This document shows positions 1 through 8,007 of a DNA stretch of 28,425 nucleotides, in pieces. Under the pieces are notes generated by a model. The model was not told where the DNA came from and made no database searches. It saw nothing but the letters and a program-made list of their open reading frames with translations. The position numbers and the translations under genes were made by a program. Source of the DNA: Desulfobacterales bacterium C00003060. Lineage in GTDB: Bacteria; Desulfobacterota; Desulfobacteria; Desulfobacterales; C00003060. The first letter of the stretch is position 1, and the number at the start of each line of letters is the position of its first letter. The DNA is taken from assembly GCA_001751085.1 (NCBI GenBank), contig MAXP01000175.1:6040-34464 (forward strand), in the 5' to 3' direction.

Positions 1-1014
1 AAGTCCTTTCCTTATATCGAGCAGATGTGTGAGGCAGGGATCCTGATGAAGCTCTTCCCCGAGCTTGAACTGTGCCGTAATTGTCTGCTTAATGACCATG
101 GATACGACGTTCTCCGGCATGTCATGCGCACCTATGAAGAAATCGAGATTGTTCTTGGCAATTACGCAACGCTCTGGCCTGAGTATGCCGAACCGATTCG
201 CAGCTATCTTGAACATAAGGACCGGAAGGTTCTCTTGAAGTGGGTTGCCCTGCTTCATGACGTGGGAAAGCCTGCGACACGCAGTCTTGATCCGACCGGA
301 AGGTTGCGATTCCTGGGCCATGAGACAAAGGGGGCACATATAGTTAGGGCCCTTTGCTTGAGGCTCAGGATGTCTGTTAGGGAGCGATCCTTCATCGAGT
401 CAGTCGTACAAAATCACCTACATCCGCTGCTTCTCTTTGATGCCCGTCAGAGGGGCGCTCTTACTGCCAGGGGGATTATTCGTTTTGTCACAAGACATAA
501 GGATGATATTGTTGGGCTTTTGCTTCACAGCGTGGCAGACCAGCGTGCCAAAGCCTATCTCAGCATTCCAGCCTGCAACGCCTGCCAGCCTCGTTCCCAT
601 TGGCAGGAGGGTGGCCCTATCTACGGCAAGCCAGCTTTTCAACCCGGCCACAATCTTTCAAGCGAGACAGTGGGACACGAATCAGACGAGGAATTCAAGA
701 AGGCGTTTGTGGAATTCCTGAAGGAGATCCTCCAGAGATATTTTTCTGACCTCAAGCCGACCATGACAGCATCGAGGCTGATTACGGGAAAAGATCTAAT
801 CGAGCACTTCGGCCTTACGCCATCTGAGCTTTTTGGAAAGTTGCTTCAAAGCGTGGAAGAAGCGAGATTGAGCCAAGAAATCAGAACAAGGGAGGAGGCC
901 TTTGAACTTGTGGCCAAGTTGCTTTATTCTCAAAAGCGAATGCATCGCCCGAAGAATGCGGCTCGTGGGGGGCGTAGGCCGTACAAGCCGGATGTTGCAG
1001 AGGTTAGCGACTGA
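1..1014 (+). CDS. CCA tRNA nucleotidyltransferase-like HD-domain protein, C-terminal part (5' end outside window)
   Basis: The reading frame is open from the first base, so the first ATG (position 25) is probably internal and the gene begins upstream. The visible part carries an HD metal-binding motif in LLHDVGKPATR (about residues 77-87 counted from position 25) followed by a downstream GHE. The preceding LFPEL...HGYDV segment is typical of the helical domain that follows the nucleotidyltransferase head in class II CCA-adding enzymes. Those enzymes add or repair the 3' CCA of tRNAs in the cytoplasm. The catalytic head is not in view, so another HD hydrolase cannot be fully excluded. The C-terminus is basic (RPKNAARGGRRPYK), which would suit RNA binding. 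A tRNA gene follows on the opposite strand. Confidence 0.7.
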   Translation, partial: KSFPYIEQMCEAGILMKLFPELELCRNCLLNDHGYDVLRHVMRTYEEIEIVLGNYATLWPEYAEPIRSYLEHKDRKVLLKWVALLHDVGKPATRSLDPTGRLRFLGHETKGAHIVRALCLRLRMSVRERSFIESVVQNHLHPLLLFDARQRGALTARGIIRFVTRHKDDIVGLLLHSVADQRAKAYLSIPACNACQPRSHWQEGGPIYGKPAFQPGHNLSSETVGHESDEEFKKAFVEFLKEILQRYFSDLKPTMTASRLITGKDLIEHFGLTPSELFGKLLQSVEEARLSQEIRTREEAFELVAKLLYSQKRMHRPKNAARGGRRPYKPDVAEVSD

Positions 1015-1116
1015 ATCTGATAATGGCTAACCCCCTTACTGTCGAAGAACCCTGCAGATTGCTGCAGAAATCATGATAGTTCAGCCTTTCGGGACCGGTT
1101 ACCAGGAATCTTCAAT

Positions 1117-1192
1117 TGGAGGGCGATGCCGGGATCGAACCGGCGACACCAAGCTCCGGAGGCTTGTGCTCTATCCGCTGAGCTAATCGCCC
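1117..1192 (-). tRNA. tRNA-Arg (anticodon CCG)
   Basis: On the minus strand a full 76-nt cloverleaf folds: 7-bp acceptor stem (GGGCGAT/ATCGCCC), D-arm GCTC/GAGC, anticodon stem CAAGC/GCTTG around the loop CTCCGGA, T-arm GCCGG/CCGGC with loop TTCGATC, and an encoded CCA end. Anticodon CCG reads CGG, so arginine. The discriminator base is T. A -35/-10 promoter lies just upstream. No T-rich terminator is visible downstream. Confidence 0.96.
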
Positions 1193-1202
1193 TCACACCC
1201 CC

Positions 1203-1230
1203 AAAATATCATCTTATCGTTTTTTGTCAA
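1203..1230 (-). promoter_or_regulatory. Promoter of the tRNA-Arg gene
   Basis: On the minus strand TTGACA (1225-1230) lies 16 bp from TATTTT (1203-1208), followed by a G-rich stretch just before the tRNA 5' end. The perfect -35 box and its position make a sigma-70-type promoter likely. A GC-rich discriminator is common at stringently controlled stable-RNA promoters. Confidence 0.65.
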
Positions 1231-1316
1231 GGGGGCTTTTGGTTCCGAATTTTCATGATGTTTAAGAAGTGCAAGGAACTCGTGCAACTTCCACAAATCG
1301 AATGACTTCCAAGGCA

Positions 1317-1345
1317 TTGACTTATATGTATGGTGTGATTATGCT
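1317..1345 (+). promoter_or_regulatory. Candidate promoter for the clpX-like/hemB/ahbD cluster
   Basis: TTGACT (1317-1322) is separated by 17 bp from TATGCT (1340-1345), 55 bp before the clpX-like start. A second TTGACC lies at about 1347 without a convincing -10 box. The remaining sequence between 1231 and 1400 shows nothing else. Confidence 0.45.
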
Positions 1346-1400
1346 ATTGACCTACGGCACCAGAAATTGTAATAGATACGTATATGAGGGAGTATGATTT

Positions 1401-3155
1401 ATGGCCGAAAAAGACGAAAAAAACCCAGACCCTAAGGATATCGAAAAAGAGATCAGCGAGTTCCTCTCACAAAAATTTGGCGGTCGCGTAAAGCTCATCT
1501 CCCCTGTAGTTCTGCCTCGCGAAGCCCCTTCTGAAAAAGGAGAGAAACCTCGTAAGGGAAAAAAGCCCGACTTCTCGTTAAAACCTGAAGAACTTGAGGC
1601 CTATCTTGATCAATACATCGTCAAGCAGGATGAGGCCAAGGCAATCTTGGCTACCAAGATCTGCACCCATTTTAATCGTATTAAACACATCGAATCTTCC
1701 GGCGAAGACAATAACAGGATGGTTGGTCAGATCAAGAATAACATCCTCATGATCGGGCCTACAGGCGTAGGCAAGACTTACATGATTAAACTGATTGCCC
1801 AGAAGATCGGTGTCCCTTTTGTCAAAGGTGATGCCACAAAATTCAGCGAAACAGGCTATGTCGGGGGTGATGTGGAAGACCTGGTTCGGGACCTTGTGCA
1901 CGAAGCAGACGGCGACATGGAGCGGGCCCAGCACGGCATTATCTACATCGATGAGATCGACAAGATTGCCTCCAGCAGGAATCTGATTGGACATGATATT
2001 TCTCATTCCGGCGTTCAACGCGCATTGCTAAAACCAATGGAAGAAACCGATGTGGACCTCAAGGTCCCTCATGATCCCATTTCGATGTTCGAAGAAATCG
2101 AACGTTACCGCAAGACCGGCAAAAGAGAGAAAAGGACGATGAACACAAGAAATGTCCTTTTCGTCATGAGCGGCGCATTTAACGAGCTTGAAGAGATAAT
2201 CAAGAAGCGGGTAGTGGATCAGGGCATTGGTTTTGGCGCTTCACTCACCAGTCGTTCAGAGGGTGGCGAGTACCTGAAATATGTCAAACCTGAGGATCTG
2301 ATTAACTTCGGCTTTGAGACCGAGTTCATTGGACGGCTTCCGGTGATCGCGGTGTTTGAACCCCTTAGCGAAGACGACCTTTTCGCTATCCTAAGAAATC
2401 CAAACAATTCTGTCATACTAAGCAAAAAACTCGACTTTATGGCCTATGATATATCTGCCAAGTTTGAAGACGGGACTCTTCGCGCCTTGGCCCATCTTGC
2501 CTATCAGGAAAAAACCGGGGCCCGGGGCCTGGTAAGCGCTGTCGAGAAGGTCTTGTTAAAGCTTGAAAAGGGGCTGCCATCCACGGATATTAAGATGCTA
2601 CCTGTGACGCAAGAGGTGGTGGAGGACCCCGAAGGTATGCTTGAAAAAATTATATCCACGCCCCATGATCCCATTTGGAGACAGCTTTACGAAAAGCTGA
2701 TCCACGATGAAAAAACATCGATCAAGCAATATGTAAAGGAGAACCAAGCGGTGCTGAGTGACAAATCCAAGATCGCCGTCACTCCCTCGCGCACAGATTT
2801 GATTGCCGACCTCTATGCGATGAGTACATGCAGCTTGAACTCTGTTATTGCTAAGATGGTGACTTGCTATGATCAAATCAAGAAGGTGGAGGCCTATTTT
2901 CACAAAACCCATGGCCTGAATATACGATTGGACGAAGATGCTATAGACGATGTTATTATAGAGATGTTCTCTTCTCCAACAGCACTGGGAGATTTCTATA
3001 AACAACTCACTACCAAGTTTGAATACGGTTTTAAACTGATCCACGACAGGGTTGGCCAGAATACATTTGTGATCACCAAGGACGCCATGAAAAACCCTGA
3101 GGGGTTCTTCAAGAATCTAGCCAAGAAAATCTATACTGAGGCTTCTGAATCGTAA
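1401..3155 (+). CDS. ClpX-like AAA+ unfoldase lacking the zinc-binding domain, with a long C-terminal extension
   Basis: This 584-residue protein has the ClpX AAA+ core: Walker A GPTGVGKT (119-126), pore loop GYVG (152-155), Walker B IIYIDEID (180-187), the IGF tripeptide of the ClpP-docking loop (276-278), a probable arginine finger in FIGRLP (R312) and sensor-2 GAR (R375). It should therefore hexamerise, unfold proteins with ATP and could dock on ClpP. Two things differ from standard ClpX (about 420 residues). The N-terminal four-cysteine zinc domain is replaced by a charged segment without cysteines (1-60), and roughly 165 residues follow the AAA+ module (from about 420). The start follows GAGGGAG with good spacing. 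hemB begins 45 bp downstream. It is a ClpX paralogue rather than the housekeeping ClpX; its substrates are unknown. Confidence 0.85.
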   Translation: MAEKDEKNPDPKDIEKEISEFLSQKFGGRVKLISPVVLPREAPSEKGEKPRKGKKPDFSLKPEELEAYLDQYIVKQDEAKAILATKICTHFNRIKHIESSGEDNNRMVGQIKNNILMIGPTGVGKTYMIKLIAQKIGVPFVKGDATKFSETGYVGGDVEDLVRDLVHEADGDMERAQHGIIYIDEIDKIASSRNLIGHDISHSGVQRALLKPMEETDVDLKVPHDPISMFEEIERYRKTGKREKRTMNTRNVLFVMSGAFNELEEIIKKRVVDQGIGFGASLTSRSEGGEYLKYVKPEDLINFGFETEFIGRLPVIAVFEPLSEDDLFAILRNPNNSVILSKKLDFMAYDISAKFEDGTLRALAHLAYQEKTGARGLVSAVEKVLLKLEKGLPSTDIKMLPVTQEVVEDPEGMLEKIISTPHDPIWRQLYEKLIHDEKTSIKQYVKENQAVLSDKSKIAVTPSRTDLIADLYAMSTCSLNSVIAKMVTCYDQIKKVEAYFHKTHGLNIRLDEDAIDDVIIEMFSSPTALGDFYKQLTTKFEYGFKLIHDRVGQNTFVITKDAMKNPEGFFKNLAKKIYTEASES

Positions 3156-3200
3156 TTCACTCTGACCACTGACCACCGAGCACTGTTCGAGGAATATATC

Positions 3201-4190
3201 ATGCTTTTTCCGGACTACAGGCCGAGGCGCTTGCGGCAAAACGAGAATTTCAGACGTATGATACGCGAGACAAGGCTATCGGTTGACGACCTGATCCTGC
3301 CCCTGTTCTCAGTAGAAGGTAAGGGGGTCAGGGATCCCATTCCCTCTATGCCAGGACATTATCAACTCTCTATTGACAGCATTGTAAAAGAGGCCGCAAT
3401 CGCCCGCGATCAAGGTATCCCGGCTGTTATGATCTTTGGTATCCCAGACAAGAAAGACGCCTTGGCTACATCGGCTTACGCCAAGGATGGAATAGTACAA
3501 AAGACATTAAGGGCAGTGAAAAAAAAGGTTAAAGATCTTCTGGTTATAACCGATGTATGTCTGTGTGAGTATACCGACCATGGGCACTGTGGCGTAGTGC
3601 AAGACGGTGTCATACATAACGACGCGACCCTTGATCTCCTGGCGCGTACAGCCCTTTCCCACGCTCAGGCCGGTGCGGATATGGTAGCCCCTTCTGATAT
3701 GATGGACGGCCGTGTAGCCGAAATACGTGATGCCCTTGATGAAAACGGGTTTGAGTCCACACCCATCATGTCCTATGCTGCCAAATACTGCTCTGCCTTT
3801 TATTATCCTTTCCGCCAGGCAGCCGAATCTGCCCCAAAATTCGGAGATCGCCGTACCTATCAAATGGATCCTGCGAACAGCTTGGAAGCGATTCGTGAGG
3901 TGTCCATGGATGCGGAAGAAGGCGCTGATATCATCATGGTAAAACCCGCGCTTGCTTACTTGGATATTATCTGCCGGGTTCGAGAGGAAATTGATCTGCC
4001 GATAGCCGCTTACAACGTTAGCGGCGAATTTGCAATGATCAAGGCAGCCGACAAGCTCGGATGGCTTGACGGCACCAAGGTCATGATGGAATCCCTGACT
4101 GCCATCAAACGGGCTGGCGCAGACATGATCATTACCTATTTTGCAAAAGAGGCTGCAAAGGAGCTGAGTAGTCATTGGTCAAAGGGTTGA
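3201..4190 (+). CDS. hemB: Delta-aminolevulinic acid dehydratase (porphobilinogen synthase)
   Basis: HemB condenses two 5-aminolevulinate molecules to porphobilinogen, the first common step of tetrapyrrole synthesis, in the cytoplasm. The 329-residue length is normal. Both active-site lysines are visible: K195 in [10 protein letters not shown] and K248 in IIMVKPAL. The metal site is the cysteine type, C120, C122 and C130 in [13 protein letters not shown], which predicts a zinc-dependent enzyme. GAGGAAT precedes the ATG. The gene lies between the clpX-like gene and ahbD, which starts 6 bp after the hemB stop, so the two are very probably co-transcribed. Confidence 0.97.
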   Translation: MLFPDYRPRRLRQNENFRRMIRETRLSVDDLILPLFSVEGKGVRDPIPSMPGHYQLSIDSIVKEAAIARDQGIPAVMIFGIPDKKDALATSAYAKDGIVQKTLRAVKKKVKDLLVITDVCLCEYTDHGHCGVVQDGVIHNDATLDLLARTALSHAQAGADMVAPSDMMDGRVAEIRDALDENGFESTPIMSYAAKYCSAFYYPFRQAAESAPKFGDRRTYQMDPANSLEAIREVSMDAEEGADIIMVKPALAYLDIICRVREEIDLPIAAYNVSGEFAMIKAADKLGWLDGTKVMMESLTAIKRAGADMIITYFAKEAAKELSSHWSKG

Positions 4191-4196
4191 AGATCG

Positions 4197-5348
4197 ATGA
4201 TTGACGGAGGATCAGGCTTGGATACTAATGAGTTGAAGAAAAGATCAATGAAAGACCACCAACATCCGCCAAGACAAATGACCCAAGATGAAGGAAGCCA
4301 GCCGAAAGCCGACCTCCGCCTTGTCGCATGGGAGGTCACCCGGAACTGCAATCTTTCGTGTATCCATTGCCGTGCCGCAGCCACCAAAGGGCCGTACCCG
4401 GATGAGCTGGACACAGATGCCAGCCTTGCCCTGCTCGACCAGATCAGTGATGTTGGCAAACCTATAGTCATCCTGACAGGCGGGGAACCTCTTCTGCGGT
4501 CAGACATCTTTGAGCTTGCCCGTTTCGGTTCTCGAAAAGGACTGCGAATGGTCATGGCCCCCAATGGCACGCTTATCACTGAGGGGAATGCAGAGGAGAT
4601 GGCATCGGCAGGCATCCAGCGAATCAGTATCAGCCTCGATGGTGCCACAAGTGAAAGCCATGACCGGTTCCGCCAGGTAGATGGTGCTTTTGAGGGAGCC
4701 CTGAATGGTATCCATTGGGCCAAGCAAGCTGGCGTCGACTTCCAGATCAATACCACAATCACGCAACAGAATATTGAGGAGATACCAAGAATCCAGGACC
4801 TCGCCGTTAAGCTGGGCGCTGTGGCCCATCACATCTTTTTGCTGGTCCCCACCGGACGCGGAAAATATATTGCAGATCAAGGGATTTCAGCCGAGCAGTA
4901 TGAACAGACCCTAAACTGGTTCTACGACCAGAGGGACAAAGCGCCTCTGCAATTAAAAGCCACCTGTGCACCCCACTATTACAGGATTTTGAGGGAGCGG
5001 GCCCGCGAGGAAGGAAAGACTGTAACATTCAAGACCCACGGGCTGGATGCTGTAACCCGTGGTTGTCTGGGGGGAACCGGCTTCTGTTTTATATCGAACA
5101 CCGGCATCGTTCAGCCGTGCGGTTTTCTGGACCTCAACTGCGGCAACATATTGGAGAAGCCCTTCGGGGTTGTTTGGAACGAATCAGAAATATTCAAGAC
5201 CCTCAGGGACTACAACAAGCTGAAAGGCAAGTGCGGCAGATGCGAGTATCGGAAGGTCTGCGGGGGATGTCGTGCCAGGGCCTATGAGGCTACCGGTGAC
5301 TATCTTGCTGAAGAACCACTCTGTTTGTACCAACCCAAAGGGACTTGA
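4197..5348 (+). CDS. ahbD: Radical SAM heme synthase AhbD (Fe-coproporphyrin III to heme b)
   Basis: This is a radical SAM enzyme with the cluster motif C51-x3-C55-x2-C58 and the SAM-binding GGEP at 94-97. A cysteine-rich SPASM-like C-terminus (C290, C297, C308, C315, C346, C349, C355, C358, C376) would hold auxiliary iron-sulfur clusters. AhbD oxidatively decarboxylates the two propionates of Fe-coproporphyrin III to vinyl groups, ending the siroheme-dependent heme pathway of sulfate reducers and archaea. The relatives AhbC and NirJ share the fold. Adjacency to hemB, the cysteine pattern and the PLCLYQP ending favour AhbD, but AhbC is not excluded. The chosen start follows an AAGGG. Later ATGs at 4248 and 4278 are possible, because the first 40 residues look poorly conserved. 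Confidence 0.8.
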   Translation: MIDGGSGLDTNELKKRSMKDHQHPPRQMTQDEGSQPKADLRLVAWEVTRNCNLSCIHCRAAATKGPYPDELDTDASLALLDQISDVGKPIVILTGGEPLLRSDIFELARFGSRKGLRMVMAPNGTLITEGNAEEMASAGIQRISISLDGATSESHDRFRQVDGAFEGALNGIHWAKQAGVDFQINTTITQQNIEEIPRIQDLAVKLGAVAHHIFLLVPTGRGKYIADQGISAEQYEQTLNWFYDQRDKAPLQLKATCAPHYYRILRERAREEGKTVTFKTHGLDAVTRGCLGGTGFCFISNTGIVQPCGFLDLNCGNILEKPFGVVWNESEIFKTLRDYNKLKGKCGRCEYRKVCGGCRARAYEATGDYLAEEPLCLYQPKGT

Positions 5349-5436
5349 CGAGGGTGATTGTCGGGTACCATTGTTTCGTCTCCATCCCTAAACTCGATTA
5401 CAATGATTCAGCTACTTTGGAGGAAGGATAAAGACA

Positions 5437-6042
5437 ATGCGCGTCCGATCCTTAATGATCAAGAATCCCATTACCATTTCAGATCGCTCTACAGTCCAGG
5501 AAGCTATTCACCTGATGCAAGCCAACTCCATCCGGCACCTTCCTGTGGTAAACCGATCCAATAAGCTCCTGGGATGGGTTACCCTGGCAGACATGAAGCA
5601 GGGTCTGCTCACCGCCATGGTCACCGGACTATTGGTGGCAGACCTCATGATAAAGCATCCCATAACAATATCCCCGGATGCTGATGTTGAGGTAGCTGCC
5701 CGAATTATTCATGAAAAAAAGATCGGCGGTATTCCCGTTGTTGACGACGATAACATTGTGGGAATTATCACGGTCACGGACCTCCTGAACGCTTTTATCA
5801 GTATTATGGGGATTTTGACCTATGGCACCAGGATCGATATAAATGTAGGCGAGGAGCCAGACGGATTTGAAAAGGTCTCCCATATTGTTCACGATCAAGG
5901 AGGCGAGGTGGTAAGCGTGGGGATTGCTGCACATAGAACCGACAAAAGAATCCATTACTTTCGTCTGAGAGAGTGCCAGGCTGAGCCAATTGTCAAGGCC
6001 CTTCAGGACGAGGGATATGAGGTGGTTTCTTTTTCAAAATAG
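5437..6042 (+). CDS. CBS-pair and ACT domain protein (AcuB-like)
   Basis: The 201-residue protein contains two CBS motifs (about 1-55 and 70-122), each with the MIKxPITIS start and a PVVxxxxxxxG(W/I)(V/I)T core. An ACT-like domain follows (about 132-195). CBS pairs bind adenine nucleotides, and this arrangement matches the AcuB family of putative energy-sensing regulators. No enzymatic domain is attached and the partner is unknown. A strong GGAGGAAGG precedes the ATG. The gene follows ahbD by 88 bp on the same strand and its 3' end overlaps the convergent ykgJ-like gene by 40 bp. Confidence 0.85.
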   Translation: MRVRSLMIKNPITISDRSTVQEAIHLMQANSIRHLPVVNRSNKLLGWVTLADMKQGLLTAMVTGLLVADLMIKHPITISPDADVEVAARIIHEKKIGGIPVVDDDNIVGIITVTDLLNAFISIMGILTYGTRIDINVGEEPDGFEKVSHIVHDQGGEVVSVGIAAHRTDKRIHYFRLRECQAEPIVKALQDEGYEVVSFSK

Positions 6043-6812
6043 CAGTAGGGCTTTCCTCTTTTTTCCGTAACTACCCCACAACGCGGTTCGATGCTCGCTT
6101 GTTCATGCCGAGATGAAAGCGAATCCATTGGCACCAAAAGGAAGGTGTCGCCCTCTTGCTTGACGCAAAGGCCAAACATACGGATTGTGGCGGTAAGAGG
6201 CCTGCCGAAAAAGAAATCCATGGCATTCGGCGCCATCTTCAGTTTTTCTGCTAACAAGTGCCTCATGTAGTGGTCGTACTGCAGAAGTTCGAGGATCTCC
6301 TTCACTGCTTTGCCGGAATCCGCCCCCCGCAGCCGCTCTACGGCCGACCATAGGGTCTCATAAGCACACCTTTGTTCATGGGCGCGCATGATCTTAGGGA
6401 TGCCATCGTCTGGCTTGATGAGGTCCCTTCTCTGAAGACAAGGTCTTGCCCTGATTTCTTTGAATCCACGCAAATCCCAGCATTTCAAAGCACGGCACTC
6501 AATTGGCCTATGGCCATAAACATTGCACGCCTTCTGGTCATCATCGTAAAATATGCATGTCCAGGCTTCGCCCTGGCCTTTGGTCTTGATGATTTCCTGT
6601 TCAAGGACCATCAATGTCCCATCAATGTTGCGGACGATTTCACCTTTTCTTAAGGTATAAACATGGAATATTTTCAGAATCCCCTTCGCGAACAGGATAG
6701 CGTCCTCCTTATGTAAGGTGGGCCCTCCTTTTGTGCAACAGGTTCCACAACGAATACAGTGGGTGCGATATCCCCCTTCCCTCTCAGGCATCATATGATT
6801 GGCTTTGACCAT
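6003..6812 (-). CDS. YkgJ-type cysteine-cluster protein (putative metal or Fe-S binding)
   Basis: This 269-residue protein begins with the CxxCGxCC cluster (C19, C22, C25, C26) typical of the YkgJ/UPF0153 family. Further conserved cysteines lie in WTCIFYD, KACNVYGHRPIECRALKC and RPCLQ. Such proteins are thought to bind zinc or an iron-sulfur cluster, and no reaction is established. The start at 6812 is preceded by GAGGGG. An ATG at 6860 is in frame but has no ribosome binding site. The 3' end overlaps the convergent CBS gene by 40 bp. The C-terminal half shows no recognisable domain. Confidence 0.8.
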   Translation of the reverse strand: MVKANHMMPEREGGYRTHCIRCGTCCTKGGPTLHKEDAILFAKGILKIFHVYTLRKGEIVRNIDGTLMVLEQEIIKTKGQGEAWTCIFYDDDQKACNVYGHRPIECRALKCWDLRGFKEIRARPCLQRRDLIKPDDGIPKIMRAHEQRCAYETLWSAVERLRGADSGKAVKEILELLQYDHYMRHLLAEKLKMAPNAMDFFFGRPLTATIRMFGLCVKQEGDTFLLVPMDSLSSRHEQASIEPRCGVVTEKRGKPYCYFEKETTSYPSS

Positions 6813-6884
6813 AGCACCCCTCAACAATGGCTTGTCGAGGCTCCTGCACCTCACTCCCATATTTCAAGAAAAAGGCAAGTCAAA

Positions 6885-6922
6885 TCAAGGAACCCCGTCA
6901 CGAAAGAGACGGGGTTCCTTGA
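6885..6922 (-). terminator. Strong hairpin between the csp and ykgJ-like genes, probable terminator
   Basis: A perfect 15-bp stem (6885-6899 with 6908-6922) encloses an 8-nt loop. It lies 126 bp past the csp stop and ahead of the ykgJ-like gene, so termination of leftward csp transcription is the natural role. On the plus strand CAGTTTTT follows, so it could also act in that direction. The T-tract on the minus side is weak. Confidence 0.6.
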
Positions 6923-7047
6923 CTCAGTTTTTACATTGACGAATTGTTGCCCACGTCACCACAGTTCAAACATTACCCTTTTAGCGCTCGCAAGCTGAAA
7001 GGCTACACCGAATGCTTCTGGTGACAACAGCATGTTATCATTACCCC

Positions 7048-7248
7048 TCATACGGTTTCAACGCTTACCGCCTGTGGGCCCTTTTGTCCCTGCTCGACTT
7101 CAAAGCGAACTCGTTGGCCTTCGTATAGAGACCTGAAACCGCTCCCGCCAATAGACGTATAGTGGACAAAGACGTCCTCGCCATCATCCATGCTAATGAA
7201 CCCGTAGCCCTTTTTCTCGTTAAACCACTTTACAACGCCCTCTGCCAT
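7048..7248 (-). CDS. Cold-shock domain protein (CspA family)
   Basis: The 66-residue protein is a single cold-shock domain with RNP1 (KGYGFI) and RNP2 (VFVHY) motifs for single-stranded RNA/DNA binding. It should act as an RNA chaperone. AAGGAGG lies 3 nt before an upstream ATG (7254) and 9 nt before the ATG at 7248, so the second is chosen; it also gives the usual [10 protein letters not shown] opening. A perfect TATAAT and TTGACA lie about 190 bp upstream, giving a long structured leader containing a terminator-like hairpin. Confidence 0.95.
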   Translation of the reverse strand: MAEGVVKWFNEKKGYGFISMDDGEDVFVHYTSIGGSGFRSLYEGQRVRFEVEQGQKGPQAVSVETV

Positions 7249-7266
7249 TACCATGTCCCTCCTTAT

Positions 7267-7338
7267 TTAGATGTGATTTAGCTGGGATATGGGTCTGACA
7301 GAAAAAAAGCCAACAAGATCTCTAGGCCTTGTTGGCAT
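7267..7338 (-). other. Possible 23-codon leader ORF in the csp 5' UTR
   Basis: An ATG at 7338 preceded by AAAGGAAA opens 23 codons, ending with TAA just before the csp ribosome binding site. Its first dozen codons lie in the terminator hairpin and T-tract. There is no independent evidence of translation, and a reading frame this short can arise by chance. Confidence 0.2.
7302..7336 (-). terminator. Intrinsic terminator or attenuator in the csp leader
   Basis: On the minus strand GCCAACAAG and CTTGTTGGC form a 9-bp stem with a 10-nt loop, followed directly by seven T. This is a classic rho-independent terminator placed between the csp promoter and the csp start. A short UUCG-capped hairpin (7378-7389) precedes it. 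It may gate read-through into csp. Confidence 0.7.
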
Positions 7339-7439
7339 TTTCCTTTACTCCGCAAAACTCCAATCCCAAACTCTGACCACCCGAAGGTGCAAAACTTAAA
7401 AAACGATAAAATTTTCGCACACAACAACCTCGCAATCTA

Positions 7440-7466
7440 ATTATATATCATTGACTATCATGTCAA
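7440..7466 (-). promoter_or_regulatory. Promoter of the cold-shock gene
   Basis: Minus-strand TTGACA (7461-7466) and TATAAT (7440-7445) are both perfect consensus boxes, with a short 15-bp spacer. Transcription would start near 7433, giving a leader of about 185 nt before csp. Confidence 0.6.
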
Positions 7467-7695
7467 GTCCAAATCTACTATTTTTTACACTGCAAACGGA
7501 ATTTGTCATATTTGGTAACCGTTCACAGGTTCAGAGTTAGGCAAGAGACTGAAATTGGATGCCCGAAAGCATCGTAAAAAATGCGGGTTTTGCCACAACA
7601 TTGCCATGTTCCAGACCCGCCTGCCTCGCCTGTCATGTGCGGAACGGGCATATCCCAAGAGGTCGGCAATGGCGGGCAGGTTTGGGGGGATGTGG

Positions 7696-7869
7696 GAAAA
7701 TACCTGCAAATTTTGGGGATGAATGGCCTGATAACCATGTGAAATTACGCTAAAGTGATGCGCAGATTAATTCCGAAATCCCTGGCCCAGACCTGGCCAA
7801 TAGGCTCTGTGCTTGCATATATGAAGCGATCGCCACGGCAGGCCGAAAGCCACAATCCGAAATACTATA
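7696..7869 (+). repeat. Dispersed element, TATAG family, copy 1 (left end eroded)
   Basis: About 174 bp match copy 3 (15574-15761) and, with an internal gap, copy 2 (10836-10960). Shared blocks include GATGAATGG...CTGATAACCATG near the left, a GGCCCAGACCTGGCCAATAGG core, and AAATACTATA at the right end. The left TATAG terminus is not recognisable here. It has no coding capacity. Upstream sequence 7500-7695 shows no gene; it holds GGTAACCGTTCACAGGTTCAG at 7515, which resembles heptamer-type intergenic repeats. Confidence 0.75.
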
Positions 7870-7947
7870 TGTCGTTGGTAATATCTATGAATTCGGTCTT
7901 AGAGCCGGTTCTGATTGTAATGGTCCTCTTGATGGTCCTTCTACGCA

Positions 7948-7987
7948 AAAAAAGAAGGCTTTACTACACAGTAAAACCCTCTTTTTT
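7948..7987. terminator. Bidirectional hairpin terminator downstream of dsrC
   Basis: An A-rich left arm (7948-7965) and T-rich right arm (7970-7987) pair over 18 bp with two mismatches and a 4-nt loop. It ends in T6 on the plus strand and T6-T7 on the minus strand. It lies 38 bp beyond the dsrC stop and would end leftward dsrC transcription. Confidence 0.7.
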
Positions 7988-8007
7988 GGACGTCCAAATT
8001 GTTCCAG

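Noticed and set aside
1401..3155. HslU or housekeeping ClpX
   Set aside because: The IGF loop and GYVG pore loop argue against HslU. Lack of the zinc domain and the long C-terminal extension argue against the standard ClpX.
3507..4175. Long open frame antisense to hemB (222 codons)
   Set aside because: It lies entirely within hemB, has no recognisable domain or ribosome binding site, and is explained by codon composition of the real gene.
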